Assembly (NCBI GenBank): GCA_002898015.1
Contig: BDTM01000021.1
Location: forward strand, 1 to 64,000
Direction of reading: 5' to 3'
Origin: a bacterium BMS3Bbin03
Lineage (GTDB): Bacteria; Zhuqueibacterota; JdFR-76; BMS3Abin05
Length of the DNA stretch: 64,000 nucleotides
In this document: positions 53,288-62,007 of the stretch, in pieces
How the letters are laid out: the number at the start of each line of letters is the position of its first letter
Numbering within the stretch: position 1 is the first letter of the stretch
Notes under the pieces: model-generated
Told to the model about the DNA's origin: nothing
Database searches by the model: none
The model's input: only the letters and a program-made list of their open reading frames with translations
Program-made: the position numbers and the translations under genes

Positions 53288-54022
53288 TCAGCGGGTTAAT
53301 TTGAACGATTGATTTGAACCATCACTCTGATTTATCAGGACGACTAATCGTTTTAGCAGTAAATTGAGCCCGTGTACCGATGCCTCCGCAATCCGGTGTT
53401 CTTCACCTTTACAGAGGCGTAAATATTCATTCAGCAGTCCCGGCGTGTAATTGGGCTCCTGCCGCTTCAGTTCGTCCAGCAATTCAAAGAAAAACCATTT
53501 TTCTTCCAGGGGAAGGAGATCCGTGATATCCCGAAACGATTCGTACGCGCGATTGCGGGAGTGAATTTCGTCTCTGATCGAATTTTGGCGGACGTAATTT
53601 TCTAACTGCCTCAGCCGTGTTAAAAGGATTGCCTCTTCACGGACAATGTCATTTTGAGATTTCTTCTTCGGGGAAAGCTTTACGCCGTTGATCCCGCCGT
53701 ATTTCTCAAATTTAATGGCGCAGTAAACGGCATTGGGGTCTGATGTGGGTTCCACACGAACTATTTCGCCGGCATACGTCACGGAGGATTTATGAGGAAT
53801 TTGAAGGTCGATTCTGGGGATAATATCGCCTTTGTGAAATTTGCCGGCATCATTGTTCACATAAGAAAGAATCCCTCCCGGACTCAAATTTACGACTTCC
53901 ACCATGCAGTGTTTGTTACCGAGGAAAAACAGGTTTGCCAGCACCTTTTCCGGCATGGTCGGCTGAAGGCGGTAGTACCGCCGTCTTTCTTCTCCCGTGT
54001 GATGTCTGTTTTGTGCTTTCAT
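53288..54022 (-). CDS. PilZ-domain protein
   Basis: A 244-residue protein with an N-terminal PilZ domain (about 12-115). The cyclic-di-GMP motifs are both present: RxxxR as RYYR after Arg14 (RRYYR) and NLSPGG (Asn45, Ser47, Gly50). Residues 115-244 are helical and charged, with no match I know. No membrane segment. It would act as a cyclic-di-GMP receptor with an unknown output; no cyclase or phosphodiesterase gene is in the window. The gene diverges from the NSS transporter gene. Confidence 0.88.
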   Translation of the reverse strand: MKAQNRHHTGEERRRYYRLQPTMPEKVLANLFFLGNKHCMVEVVNLSPGGILSYVNNDAGKFHKGDIIPRIDLQIPHKSSVTYAGEIVRVEPTSDPNAVYCAIKFEKYGGINGVKLSPKKKSQNDIVREEAILLTRLRQLENYVRQNSIRDEIHSRNRAYESFRDITDLLPLEEKWFFFELLDELKRQEPNYTPGLLNEYLRLCKGEEHRIAEASVHGLNLLLKRLVVLINQSDGSNQSFKLTR

Positions 54023-54180
54023 TGTAAAATCTGATTTTTAAAATTGGAATCGACCTGAAACCGCTATTTGTATTTCGGCAGAACTTGTAAAAAATGTAAA
54101 CGGGTTGGATTAAGTTTTTCAAAATTGAGTTTTCCTCTAATATTTCTTGCTTTTCTAACGAAAATTCTTATTTTAAAAAT

Positions 54181-55638
54181 ATGCAAAATCGAGAAGAATT
54201 TTCATCCCGATTAGGGCTAATTTTAGCGGCAATGGGCATGGCTGTGGGCGCCGGAAATATCTGGCGGTTTCCCAGAATGGTCGCTCAGAACGGCGGCAGC
54301 GCATTTCTCATTCCCTGGCTTATTTTTCTCTTCCTGTGGTCAATTCCTCTCCTGATGGTTGAATTTGCAATGGGGAAAACGGCCCGGATGGGGGTCATCG
54401 GAGCCTTTGCAAAATTTATGGGAAAAAAATTTGCCTGGATGGGGGCTTTTGTGGGCTTTTGTACCATGGGAATTATGTTTTATTATTCTGTGGTAACCGG
54501 CTGGAGTTTGCACTATTTTATAATGGCTTCCACGGGACAGTTGAGTCACCTGGAACCCGGGGTTTATTGGAATCATTTTACGGGCTCGTTTCAGCCCCTG
54601 TTTTATCATCTTATCGCCATTAGTATCGCGGCATGGATTATTCTGCAGGGGGTCACCCATGGAATTGAACGGGCGAACAAAATTTTAATTCCATCCCTTT
54701 TTGTGCTGGTTGTGATCGCCTCAATTCGGGCCGTTACATTACCCGGTTCGGTGGAAGGACTGAATTATCTCTTTAATCCGGATTTTAAAAAACTCATCGA
54801 CTTTCGGGTCTGGCTGGAAGCCCTTTCACAATCGGCGTGGTCCACCGGAGCCGGCTGGGGCTTAATTTTGACCTACGGGGTTTATTTGAAAAAAGATGAG
54901 GATGTGACGCTGAATTCTTTTGTAACCGGTCTGGGAAACAACTCGGCTTCTTTGTTTGCGGCGCTTGCCATTATTCCGACGGTTTTTGCGATTTTGCCGT
55001 TGTCCAGCGCACTGGATGCCATGAAATCCGGCAACACGGGACTCACGTTCATCTGGATTCCCAAATTATTCGAGAAGATGCCGGCCGGCGGCTTTTTTGC
55101 ATCGCTTTTCTTTTTGGCCTTAACCTTTGCGGCATTGTCTTCGCTTATTTCGATGGTTGAGCTGGCGACGCGCATTTTTATGGACATGGGATTCAGCCGA
55201 AAGAGGGCCATTCGAATTGTCTGGATTGTGGCATTTTTGTTGGGTATTCCATCTGCCCTCTCACTGAAGTTTTTCAACAATCAGGATTGGGCCTGGGGCG
55301 TGGGTCTTCTGGTAAGCGGATTTTTCTTTTCCCTCGCCGTGATTAAATTCGGCGCTTCAAAATTCAGGGAAAAATGGCTCAATTCCGGGGATTCGGACAT
55401 TCGTGTCGGAAAATGGTTTGAATATGTGATCCGTTACCTCATCCCAATTGAATTTACGGCGATGCTGGTCTGGTGGTTTTATCAATCGGTTACTTCTTAC
55501 GACCCGAAAGGGTGGTGGAACCCATTTCACACCTACAGCCTGGGAACCTGTTTATTCCAGTGGGGTGTGGTTCTTGCGTTTTTTATCGGCATCAACAAAT
55601 GGCTGGTTAAATGGACACTTGAAAGGGAAGACACATGA
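54181..55638 (+). CDS. Sodium-dependent transporter, NSS family
   Basis: A 485-residue symporter of the neurotransmitter:sodium symporter family (LeuT fold) with 11-12 membrane helices. The first helix has the sodium- and substrate-binding sequence GMAVGAGNIWRFPRM, and EFAMGK follows helix 2. The substrate is probably an amino acid. Its stop overlaps the start of a 38-codon gene for a single-helix protein (ATGA), an arrangement known from MetP-MetS methionine/alanine importers. Confidence 0.94.
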   Translation: MQNREEFSSRLGLILAAMGMAVGAGNIWRFPRMVAQNGGSAFLIPWLIFLFLWSIPLLMVEFAMGKTARMGVIGAFAKFMGKKFAWMGAFVGFCTMGIMFYYSVVTGWSLHYFIMASTGQLSHLEPGVYWNHFTGSFQPLFYHLIAISIAAWIILQGVTHGIERANKILIPSLFVLVVIASIRAVTLPGSVEGLNYLFNPDFKKLIDFRVWLEALSQSAWSTGAGWGLILTYGVYLKKDEDVTLNSFVTGLGNNSASLFAALAIIPTVFAILPLSSALDAMKSGNTGLTFIWIPKLFEKMPAGGFFASLFFLALTFAALSSLISMVELATRIFMDMGFSRKRAIRIVWIVAFLLGIPSALSLKFFNNQDWAWGVGLLVSGFFFSLAVIKFGASKFREKWLNSGDSDIRVGKWFEYVIRYLIPIEFTAMLVWWFYQSVTSYDPKGWWNPFHTYSLGTCLFQWGVVLAFFIGINKWLVKWTLEREDT

Positions 55639-55751
55639 CGAAGGGCGCCATTATTTTCATGGTGGTTATTCTTGGAATTGTCTGGGGCGGGTTTATCTTC
55701 AGCCTGTGCTTTGCTCTGCTAAAAGAGAGGCAGAAACGGAAGATCGCTTGA
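55635..55751 (+). CDS. MetS-like small subunit of the NSS transporter
   Basis: A 38-residue protein: MTKGAIIFMVVILGIVWGG at the start, one membrane helix (about 5-29) and a basic tail (LLKERQKRKIA). It overlaps the transporter stop by 4 bp. Size, single helix, GxxWGG segment and coupling match MetS, the small subunit that the corynebacterial transporter MetP needs for activity. This is by family analogy, not shown here. Confidence 0.82.
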   Translation: MTKGAIIFMVVILGIVWGGFIFSLCFALLKERQKRKIA

Positions 55752-55801
55752 TTTTGCTTTGAATTTTATGTATATTTTTAAAGCATTTATAAATTATTTT
55801 A

Positions 55802-56830
55802 ATGAAAAGTGAATCGATGCCCACAATTCAGGCAGAAACATTTTTAAAACAAATCGCGTCGGGAAAAACGCATCCCGTCTATTTCTTTTACGGCGATGAA
55901 TATTATTTGATGGAAGAAACCCTGAAGAAGGCGACGGCCAAAATCGTCTCGAAAGAAGTCCGGGATTTTAACTACGACCTCTTGTACGGGGAAGAAGTCA
56001 CCGGGGATGCCGTTATTAACATCGCCACCTCCTTTCCCATGATGGCTCAAATGCGTCTGGTTGTGCTGAAGCATGTCGACCGCCTGAGTGACTCCGGAAA
56101 GCGCCTGATTGTAAAATATGTAAACAATCCTGCGCCCCAGACGATCCTTATTTTAGTATCGATAGGAAAAGACCTGAAAAAATTTCATAAAGATGTCCTG
56201 GAAAAGGCGGTCGGGGTCCAATTTAAAATGCTGACGGAGATGAAACTATTAACCTGGATTTTTGCCAGATTCAAGGAAAAGGGGAAAGAAATTTCTCCTC
56301 CGGCAGCACGACTTCTGCTGGCCCGAATGGGACGTTCTCTTCAGGATATTGCCAATGAGACTGAAAAATTGCTTCAATACAGCCGAAATCAGACCAAGAT
56401 CGAGGAGGAGACGGTTGAAAAAGTTGTGGGCATTTCCCGAACGTTTAATATTTTTGAAGTCTGGGATTCTCTCGGCGAGAAGAAGTTCATGCGCAGTGCG
56501 GCAATTGTGCGGCATATGATCGAGGTGGGCGATTCGCCCATTTATATGGTGACCATGCTGACCTCTTATTTCACCAAGCTTTTGCTGGTTAAAACACTCC
56601 ATAAGGAGGGGGCTCCTCAAAAGCAAATTGCGGCTCAAACACGCACGCCGTCTTATTTTGTGAACAAATATGTGGCACAAGCCCATAATTATTCGGAAAG
56701 TCAAATTTTATCAAATTTTAAATATTTGCTGGAAGCCGATGAAAATTTAAAATCCCATTATCAGCACCCCCGATTGATTATGGATTTGCTGATTTATCAT
56801 CTGACGCACTCAAATAGAACTGGTGAATAA
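55802..56830 (+). CDS. holA: DNA polymerase III subunit delta
   Basis: A 342-residue clamp-loader subunit. The N-terminal domain starts with HPVYFFYGDEYYLMEE, the usual HolA block, followed by an AAA+-like fold without a working Walker A and a C-terminal helical collar domain (about 215-342, PIYMVTMLTSYFTKLLLVK). It opens the sliding clamp with the tau and delta-prime subunits. Its last 8 bases overlap the start of the ECF sigma factor gene. Confidence 0.93.
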   Translation: MKSESMPTIQAETFLKQIASGKTHPVYFFYGDEYYLMEETLKKATAKIVSKEVRDFNYDLLYGEEVTGDAVINIATSFPMMAQMRLVVLKHVDRLSDSGKRLIVKYVNNPAPQTILILVSIGKDLKKFHKDVLEKAVGVQFKMLTEMKLLTWIFARFKEKGKEISPPAARLLLARMGRSLQDIANETEKLLQYSRNQTKIEEETVEKVVGISRTFNIFEVWDSLGEKKFMRSAAIVRHMIEVGDSPIYMVTMLTSYFTKLLLVKTLHKEGAPQKQIAAQTRTPSYFVNKYVAQAHNYSESQILSNFKYLLEADENLKSHYQHPRLIMDLLIYHLTHSNRTGE

Positions 56831-57470
56831 AGCGCCTTTAAATTATAAAAAAGACTATTCTGTGAAGGAAGAATCATACAACATTTTTGAAGATGAAGAA
56901 CTGATTGAACGTTTTCAAAATGATGACATTCGAGCTTTTGATGAGATCGTTCGCCGGTACAAGGATCCACTTTTAAATTTCATTTACCGGTTTCTCGGTA
57001 ATCGAACCGAATCCGAGGACATTGTTCAGGAGACCTTTCTTCGGGTTTTCCGAAATAAACATGCCTACCGAAAAGTGGCTAAATTTTCGACATGGATTTA
57101 CACCATTGCCGGAAACCTGGCCAAGACCGAACTTCGCAAGCGAAAAAAGCGCAACCTGTTATCGATCAGTGAAATTGGGTATGAAGACAAAGATTACGAA
57201 ATTTCCGATGAATCTCTCAATCCCGAAAAGGAAGTCAACAGCACCATGTACGATGAGATTATTCAGCAGGAAATCCAGAACTTATCGCCCAAATTCAGAG
57301 AAGTGATTATTCTGAGAGATATTCAAGAACTTTCCTACGAAGAAATCAGTAAAATAATAAAAATCCCGATCGGCACGGTAAAATCGCGCGTGAACCGGGC
57401 GCGTCTGAGGCTTCAGGACCGTTTGAAGTTTTTATGGGATAAACAGCAATCACTGGGAAAAAAGGGATAA
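56823..57470 (+). CDS. RNA polymerase sigma factor, ECF type
   Basis: A 215-residue ECF sigma factor. Region 2 (about 28-95) includes DIVQETFLRVFRN and FSTWIYTIAGNLA; region 4 (about 150-205) includes LSPKFREVIILRDIQELSYEEIS and GTVKSRVNRARLRL. It uses a GTG start inside the end of holA; a second in-frame GTG 13 codons on is possible. The next gene encodes a zinc-type anti-sigma factor and the one after an HtrA-like protein, an order like that of RpoE/MucABD-type envelope-stress loci. Confidence 0.92.
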   Translation: MNKAPLNYKKDYSVKEESYNIFEDEELIERFQNDDIRAFDEIVRRYKDPLLNFIYRFLGNRTESEDIVQETFLRVFRNKHAYRKVAKFSTWIYTIAGNLAKTELRKRKKRNLLSISEIGYEDKDYEISDESLNPEKEVNSTMYDEIIQQEIQNLSPKFREVIILRDIQELSYEEISKIIKIPIGTVKSRVNRARLRLQDRLKFLWDKQQSLGKKG

Positions 57471-57522
57471 ACCCGAATTATTCGAGTGAAAACAAAAAAA
57501 TCTTCAGACTGCGATTTTTTAT

Positions 57523-57552
57523 GGAACTTATTACCCGTTTTGAGTTGTTAAA
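57523..57552 (+). promoter_or_regulatory. Possible ECF-sigma promoter before the anti-sigma gene
   Basis: GGAACTT (57523-57529), the -35 sequence of RpoE-like sigma factors, is followed after 17 bases by GTTAAA (57547-57552). This could let the sigma factor drive its own anti-sigma and HtrA-like genes. The -10 match is weak. Confidence 0.35.
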
Positions 57553-57669
57553 CATATGATGTTGGGAAATTAAACAAAGTGTCGATTTAAATTATGGAAC
57601 AACTGATTTTTTCGATTTTAATCACGATTATAGGTTTGAGGCTTGAACGAAAAATAAAGGAGGAGCTGG

Positions 57670-58317
57670 ATGATATCTTGCGACCAATTTTCATCTTTCA
57701 TCACAGATTATCTGGAAGGCTATCTGGGAGAAAGGAAAAAATCCCAATTTGAAGCGCATTTGATGGCCTGTGAATCTTGCAGAGCCGCCTTGCAGGGTGT
57801 AAAGCTTGTCCGGAAGCAGCTCCACGAGATGTCATCTGTTCACACATCTCCCACATTTAATGTTGTGTTACGAAGCCGTTTGCGCCAGGAATTGGAGCGC
57901 GAAGGATTTTGGGAGCATATTTTCGGCACGTTATTCTCAAGAAGGACGCCTGCCTACGGATTGGCCGTTTTATCATTGGTGGCAATTTCTTTTTTTGCTG
58001 CCAATCAATTTTTCCCCGCCAATACGCCGGGGAAAATTAGCCGGAAATCCCACACGCCGAACAGTGTGATTTCGGCAAGAATTGCCCAGCCCGCAGCCAC
58101 CGCCAAAAGCAAATCTGCCGTAGAAGAGCGTGTGCGGTATGTGCTTGATGAAGTGTCGGTGTCCGAAACCTCCCGAACGCATTTAAATATCAATTCCACG
58201 GGTCTTAACAACTACAAAGAAAAACAGACTGTAAAAACGGCTGTGAATGGCGACTCAACGGCTTCGGCGATGTTCCCCTTTATGCCTCTCGGTCGGGCTG
58301 TTTCAGTTATTTTCTAA
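57670..58317 (+). CDS. Putative anti-sigma factor with zinc-finger domain
   Basis: A 215-residue membrane protein. The N-terminal ZAS/zf-HC2 domain has Cys4, His30, Cys34 and Cys37 (HLMACESC), a HxxxCxxC zinc site. One membrane helix (about 95-112) is followed by a periplasmic stretch of about 100 residues without known motif. It would hold the ECF sigma factor at the membrane until a signal cleaves it. AAGGAGG lies 8 bases before the ATG. The HtrA-like gene begins 13 bp after its stop. Confidence 0.88.
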   Translation: MISCDQFSSFITDYLEGYLGERKKSQFEAHLMACESCRAALQGVKLVRKQLHEMSSVHTSPTFNVVLRSRLRQELEREGFWEHIFGTLFSRRTPAYGLAVLSLVAISFFAANQFFPANTPGKISRKSHTPNSVISARIAQPAATAKSKSAVEERVRYVLDEVSVSETSRTHLNINSTGLNNYKEKQTVKTAVNGDSTASAMFPFMPLGRAVSVIF

Positions 58318-58330
58318 TGAAAAATCCGTG

Positions 58331-59545
58331 ATGCGACGTACGAAGGAAATAGCATCTGTCCTGGGAAGTTTGGGATTTCTTCTTTTCTTCTCAACAATTC
58401 TGTTTGCGGGCGACGGTCAATTGCTGCCCAGATTAGAGAAGGAGATCATTTCCCTTGTCAATAAAGCGCAGAAAGTGAGTGTCACCATCATCGCCCAGAC
58501 GGAAGTTGTGTCCGGCAGTGAAAATATTCCGTCTTCTCCCGAAACAAAAAATTCCCCGCGAAAGATTATAAACAAAACCATCGGCTCCGGTTTTATCTTT
58601 AGTAAAGACGGCTATATTATTACTAAAAAAAGCGTTATCGACGGTGCGGAGCGAATTGATGTGCTTCTGTACAATGGAAAATTCCTCAAAGCCGATCTGG
58701 TAGCCGAGGATCCCCGAATCGATCTGGCCATTCTTAGAGTGAATAAAACCGGATTACCCGCTCCGGAATTTGCCCCCCCCGAGGATTTGCACGTAGGAAG
58801 CTGGGTCATTGTGATGGGAAGGTCCATTGGGTTTGCAACCGCCATTTCTTTTGGAATGGTCCAGGGGGTCTCTTCGGATGGTTTTCTTAAAGTCGGCATT
58901 CAGGTTTCTCCGGGAATAATCGGTGCCCCCATTTTTAATTTCAAAGGACAAGTCGTCGGCATTCTTTTTGCCAAACTCATGATTGACGAAGGAGACGCAG
59001 AAAATGCTTTCTGGGGAAATCACTTTCAGGAAGGATTAGCGCTTCCCATTTCCCAGGTTAAAAGCAGAATCGAGCGATTAATTGCAGATTCCAAGAAGAG
59101 ACGCGGATGGTTAGGGATCACCGTAAGCCACAAAAACGGAAAAGTGGAGTCGGATACGCTGCTGGTCACACATGTATTTCCAAACAGTCCCGCGGCCGCC
59201 GCCGGATTGAAGGCCGGCGATTACATCCTGAAATGCAACGGTATTCGCGTCCGTAATTTAACGGAGCTGCTGGATGAAATTAATCCTCAAAAACCCCAAT
59301 CTCGGGTTTCATTCAAGCTTCTGAGGCACGGCACCGTGATGCAGCGAACCGTCTCTCTCGGTGAACGGCCCTCCTTAATGAGCATCCGGAATGCCTTCAA
59401 ACATAATAAAATGGTTTCTCCCCAAACAATTCACAATACAAGGTTCGGTTTAACGCCTTCCGGTCAGAACAAAGAAATGCTGATGAGAATCAGGCGTCTG
59501 GAAAAAGAGGTTCGACTCCTGCGGAAGCAGATCAAAAAAAGGTGA
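58331..59545 (+). CDS. HtrA/DegP-like protein lacking catalytic His and Ser
   Basis: A 404-residue exported protein: signal peptide (about 10-27), trypsin-like domain (about 45-250), one PDZ domain (about 258-345) and a C-terminal coiled coil (about 385-404). The fold markers GSGFIFSKDGYIITK and DLAILRV are clear and Asp131 is kept. But the usual TNNHV reads TKKSV (Ser101 in place of His), and the usual PGNSGGP reads PGIIGAP (Ile197 in place of the nucleophile Ser). It is therefore very unlikely to be a protease. It probably works as a binding or regulatory protein in the sigma/anti-sigma locus just upstream. The start ATG at 58331 is chosen because it opens the signal peptide. Confidence 0.9.
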   Translation: MRRTKEIASVLGSLGFLLFFSTILFAGDGQLLPRLEKEIISLVNKAQKVSVTIIAQTEVVSGSENIPSSPETKNSPRKIINKTIGSGFIFSKDGYIITKKSVIDGAERIDVLLYNGKFLKADLVAEDPRIDLAILRVNKTGLPAPEFAPPEDLHVGSWVIVMGRSIGFATAISFGMVQGVSSDGFLKVGIQVSPGIIGAPIFNFKGQVVGILFAKLMIDEGDAENAFWGNHFQEGLALPISQVKSRIERLIADSKKRRGWLGITVSHKNGKVESDTLLVTHVFPNSPAAAAGLKAGDYILKCNGIRVRNLTELLDEINPQKPQSRVSFKLLRHGTVMQRTVSLGERPSLMSIRNAFKHNKMVSPQTIHNTRFGLTPSGQNKEMLMRIRRLEKEVRLLRKQIKKR

Positions 59546-59632
59546 GCCTGAATCCAGACTCCTGAAAACGTTTCGAGATTGGCGTGAGAATTTCCGGCCC
59601 AAAAGATTATCCTGACCAAACGCATTTTTTTG

Positions 59633-59662
59633 TTGATTTCCAAAAATAATTTAATAAATTTA
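59633..59662 (+). promoter_or_regulatory. Possible promoter of the GAF-protein gene
   Basis: TTG (59633-59635) is followed after 19 bases by TAAATTTA (59655-59662), close to the TAnnTTTG form. The start near 59669 would leave only about 10 bases before the first ATG, or 40 before the next. Confidence 0.3.
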
Positions 59663-59678
59663 TTTAGTTTATATATAA

Positions 59679-61073
59679 ATGGCGGGTCTATTAAAGATTT
59701 CGATTTCTATGGAAAAATCGACAAAATATTCCACATCCGAAAAGGACTTTTGGAGAACCTTTGATCCCCGCATCTTATATGCAATCGTATTGGTGGCGTT
59801 ATTTGTCGGATTTTTTCTGGGGGATTATTTTAGCGGACCGCTTTCAACAATTATTCGGTTAGGTTTGTTGGGGGCTGTTGCAGTTGTCCTTTATCTTTTT
59901 ATGGTTCCGGTCCCGGATGAAACCGAAGACCCGGATGTTGACGAAATACCTGAACTTGAGGGGGAGGATGAGCCGGAAAAACCCTTCGAACAAAACAATC
60001 GTTCAGTTGAAAAAAGGAGCTCTGTTTTGATTGAAAATCCTGCTGACATCATTATTGAGAATGAAAAATTTGATTTCTACCAGGAAATTGATCGATTTTT
60101 TCGGCATATTTTGAAAATGGTGAAATCAACTTTTGTCGCCAATTCGGCGGTGATCTTTCTGCACGATCAGATGCTTCATCAATTGCGAATCGAATACGCG
60201 GCTACCGAAAATAATGAGGCACTTCATGAAGGGGACGCGGCGGACATCGAGGGGACTCTGCCCGGCAGTGTGTTTCGCAGCCGGGAGGAATTACTGGAGC
60301 GAAATATTCCGAGTGAATCGCAGGTTGCCGGCTATTACCGCACGCCTGTGGCCATCAAATCATTTTTAGGCGTGCCGGTTCAAATAAACAACAGTACGGT
60401 GGGCGTTCTGGCCATCGACAGCCTCAATGAAGAAGAGTTCGGCGAGAGTGACCAGGAACTTCTGGAATCCTTTCAGGATTTAATTTCGCAGGGATTCTCA
60501 ATTATGGCCGAGCGTGAGCGGTACGCCCTGGTGAACCGGTCGCTGCAGGCGCAGCAGGCGTTAATGGAAAAGTTAAATAAAGAAGATGGCTTAGAGAATA
60601 TTCTGCAAGGATTTGCGCAAGCCTGCAAAATGGTTTTCAAATTTGATCGATTCACGATTGCAATGGTCAATTCCGACACCAAAGAGACGGCAAAAATCGT
60701 CAGAGTAATCGGTCAGAAGGATGAGTTTGGAGAAGGGGTTGAATTTAATGTGTTCGACGGCCTCGCCGGCTGGGTCATCCGAAAAAATCAGCCGCTTTTG
60801 CTGGCGGATCTTGAGAAAGGTGAACTGTTCCGGCCTCGCTTTTCAAAAGAGGAAAAGTCGAATTACGAATTACGCTCGTTTTTAGGCGTCCCGATTTCTT
60901 ATCAGCAGAGTATTTACGGGATGGTTAGTATCGAATCGAAACACGCCGATTTTTATGCGGAATGGGATCAGAAAATTCTGGCGCTAATGGCCAATCAAAT
61001 CGGATTGGCGCTTAGCAATATGCTGAATAAACCGGTCGATATGGATAAAGGGGCAGGCGTACCTGCCGAATAA
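59679..61073 (+). CDS. Membrane protein with tandem GAF domains
   Basis: A 464-residue protein. Two hydrophobic helices (about 32-50 and 55-75) are followed by an acidic linker (PDETEDPDVDEIPELEGEDEPE, broken here) and two GAF domains, about 125-270 and 295-450. The recurring SFLGVPV/SFLGVPI and VLAIDSLNEEEF/MVSIESKHADF blocks are typical GAF strands. No kinase, cyclase or other output domain is present, so it may be a partner for a separate signalling protein. The ATG at 59679 or the one at 59709 could be used; neither has a good ribosome-binding site. Confidence 0.82.
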   Translation: MAGLLKISISMEKSTKYSTSEKDFWRTFDPRILYAIVLVALFVGFFLGDYFSGPLSTIIRLGLLGAVAVVLYLFMVPVPDETEDPDVDEIPELEGEDEPEKPFEQNNRSVEKRSSVLIENPADIIIENEKFDFYQEIDRFFRHILKMVKSTFVANSAVIFLHDQMLHQLRIEYAATENNEALHEGDAADIEGTLPGSVFRSREELLERNIPSESQVAGYYRTPVAIKSFLGVPVQINNSTVGVLAIDSLNEEEFGESDQELLESFQDLISQGFSIMAERERYALVNRSLQAQQALMEKLNKEDGLENILQGFAQACKMVFKFDRFTIAMVNSDTKETAKIVRVIGQKDEFGEGVEFNVFDGLAGWVIRKNQPLLLADLEKGELFRPRFSKEEKSNYELRSFLGVPISYQQSIYGMVSIESKHADFYAEWDQKILALMANQIGLALSNMLNKPVDMDKGAGVPAE

Positions 61074-61093
61074 TTAAAAAATGGAGATAAAGA

Positions 61094-61291
61094 ATGCCCA
61101 AGAAACAAAAAAGTTTTGCAGATAAGCTGAAAAAGTTTGAACGTTCAGGATCGGTCTGTCCGGTTTGCGAACAGGAATTTGTCGTTGTAAAGCAGGTTAA
61201 ATCGGTTCCGGCGGAAAGCGGCGCCTGGAAATTTAATCAAAATATCATTAAAGTCTGCAAATGCAATGAAGCGGAAGTGTACGCACTGTAG
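61094..61291 (+). CDS. Small zinc-ribbon-like protein
   Basis: A 65-residue basic protein with Cys22 and Cys25 (CPVC) and Cys55 and Cys57 (CKC), which may form one metal site. GGAGATAAAG lies before the ATG. It follows the GAF gene by 20 bp and precedes rdgB, so it is likely part of that transcript. I do not recognise the family. Confidence 0.65.
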   Translation: MPKKQKSFADKLKKFERSGSVCPVCEQEFVVVKQVKSVPAESGAWKFNQNIIKVCKCNEAEVYAL

Positions 61292-61320
61292 GGTGCCGCA
61301 CCATTCACTGTAACATTCAA

Positions 61321-62007
61321 ATGACCATCGTTTTAGCCACAAAAAACCGGGATAAAATACGTGAGATCAAAGAAATTTTAGCGGATTTACCCGTAGAAAT
61401 TAAAACTTCGGCGGATTTCCCGGGTATTCCGGACGTGGAAGAGGACGGCCGCACGCTGCAAGAAAATGCGGTTAAAAAAGCAAAACAGTTTCATCAATTT
61501 ACCGGACTTCCGGCCCTGGCGGATGATACGGGGCTGGAAGTGGATGCTTTACACGGTGCGCCGGGCGTGTATTCAAGCCGGTTCGCGGGGGAAAAAGCCA
61601 CTTATGAAGACAATCGGAAGAAACTGCTGCACAAGATGAAAACGGTGCCCGATGAAAATCGCGGGGCGCAATTTCGCAGTGTGGCGGCTTTTGTGAATGG
61701 AGACCACGTGATCACCACGGAAGGAATCGTTCGCGGCACGATTACCCGGAAGCCGGCCGGTTCCGGTGGTTTTGGGTACGATCCGATTTTCTTTGTGCCG
61801 GAGTTGGGGCGCACCTTTGCGGAAATTAGCCTGAAAGAAAAAAACAACATCAGCCACCGCGGGCGGGCTTTGCGGAAAATGAAAGAAAAACTGGCGAAAC
61901 TAAAATTAAACTCGGGAGGCGGTCACCATGAAGAAATGGATTCAACTGACAGGAATTCTAATCGTAATGGTGGCGATGACGATTGGCTGCAGCAAAAAAA
62001 GTGCTGA
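61321..62007 (+). CDS. rdgB: XTP/dITP diphosphatase (non-canonical purine NTP pyrophosphatase)
   Basis: A 228-residue enzyme that removes dITP and XTP from the nucleotide pool. Family blocks are intact: ATKNRDKIREI at the start, ADDTGLEVDALHGAPGVYSSRF and GGFGYDPIF. Homologues usually end near KLKEKL at about 200 residues; here the frame runs on for about 25 hydrophilic residues (HHEEMDSTDRNSNRN...) into the next gene, overlapping it by 80 bp. The extension has the look of out-of-frame reading and adds no motif. Confidence 0.94.
   Translation: MTIVLATKNRDKIREIKEILADLPVEIKTSADFPGIPDVEEDGRTLQENAVKKAKQFHQFTGLPALADDTGLEVDALHGAPGVYSSRFAGEKATYEDNRKKLLHKMKTVPDENRGAQFRSVAAFVNGDHVITTEGIVRGTITRKPAGSGGFGYDPIFFVPELGRTFAEISLKEKNNISHRGRALRKMKEKLAKLKLNSGGGHHEEMDSTDRNSNRNGGDDDWLQQKKC

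Noticed and set aside
57595..57740. Short frame starting MEQLIFSILITIIG before the anti-sigma gene
   Set aside because: It has a hydrophobic start but no ribosome-binding site and runs into the anti-sigma gene in another frame.
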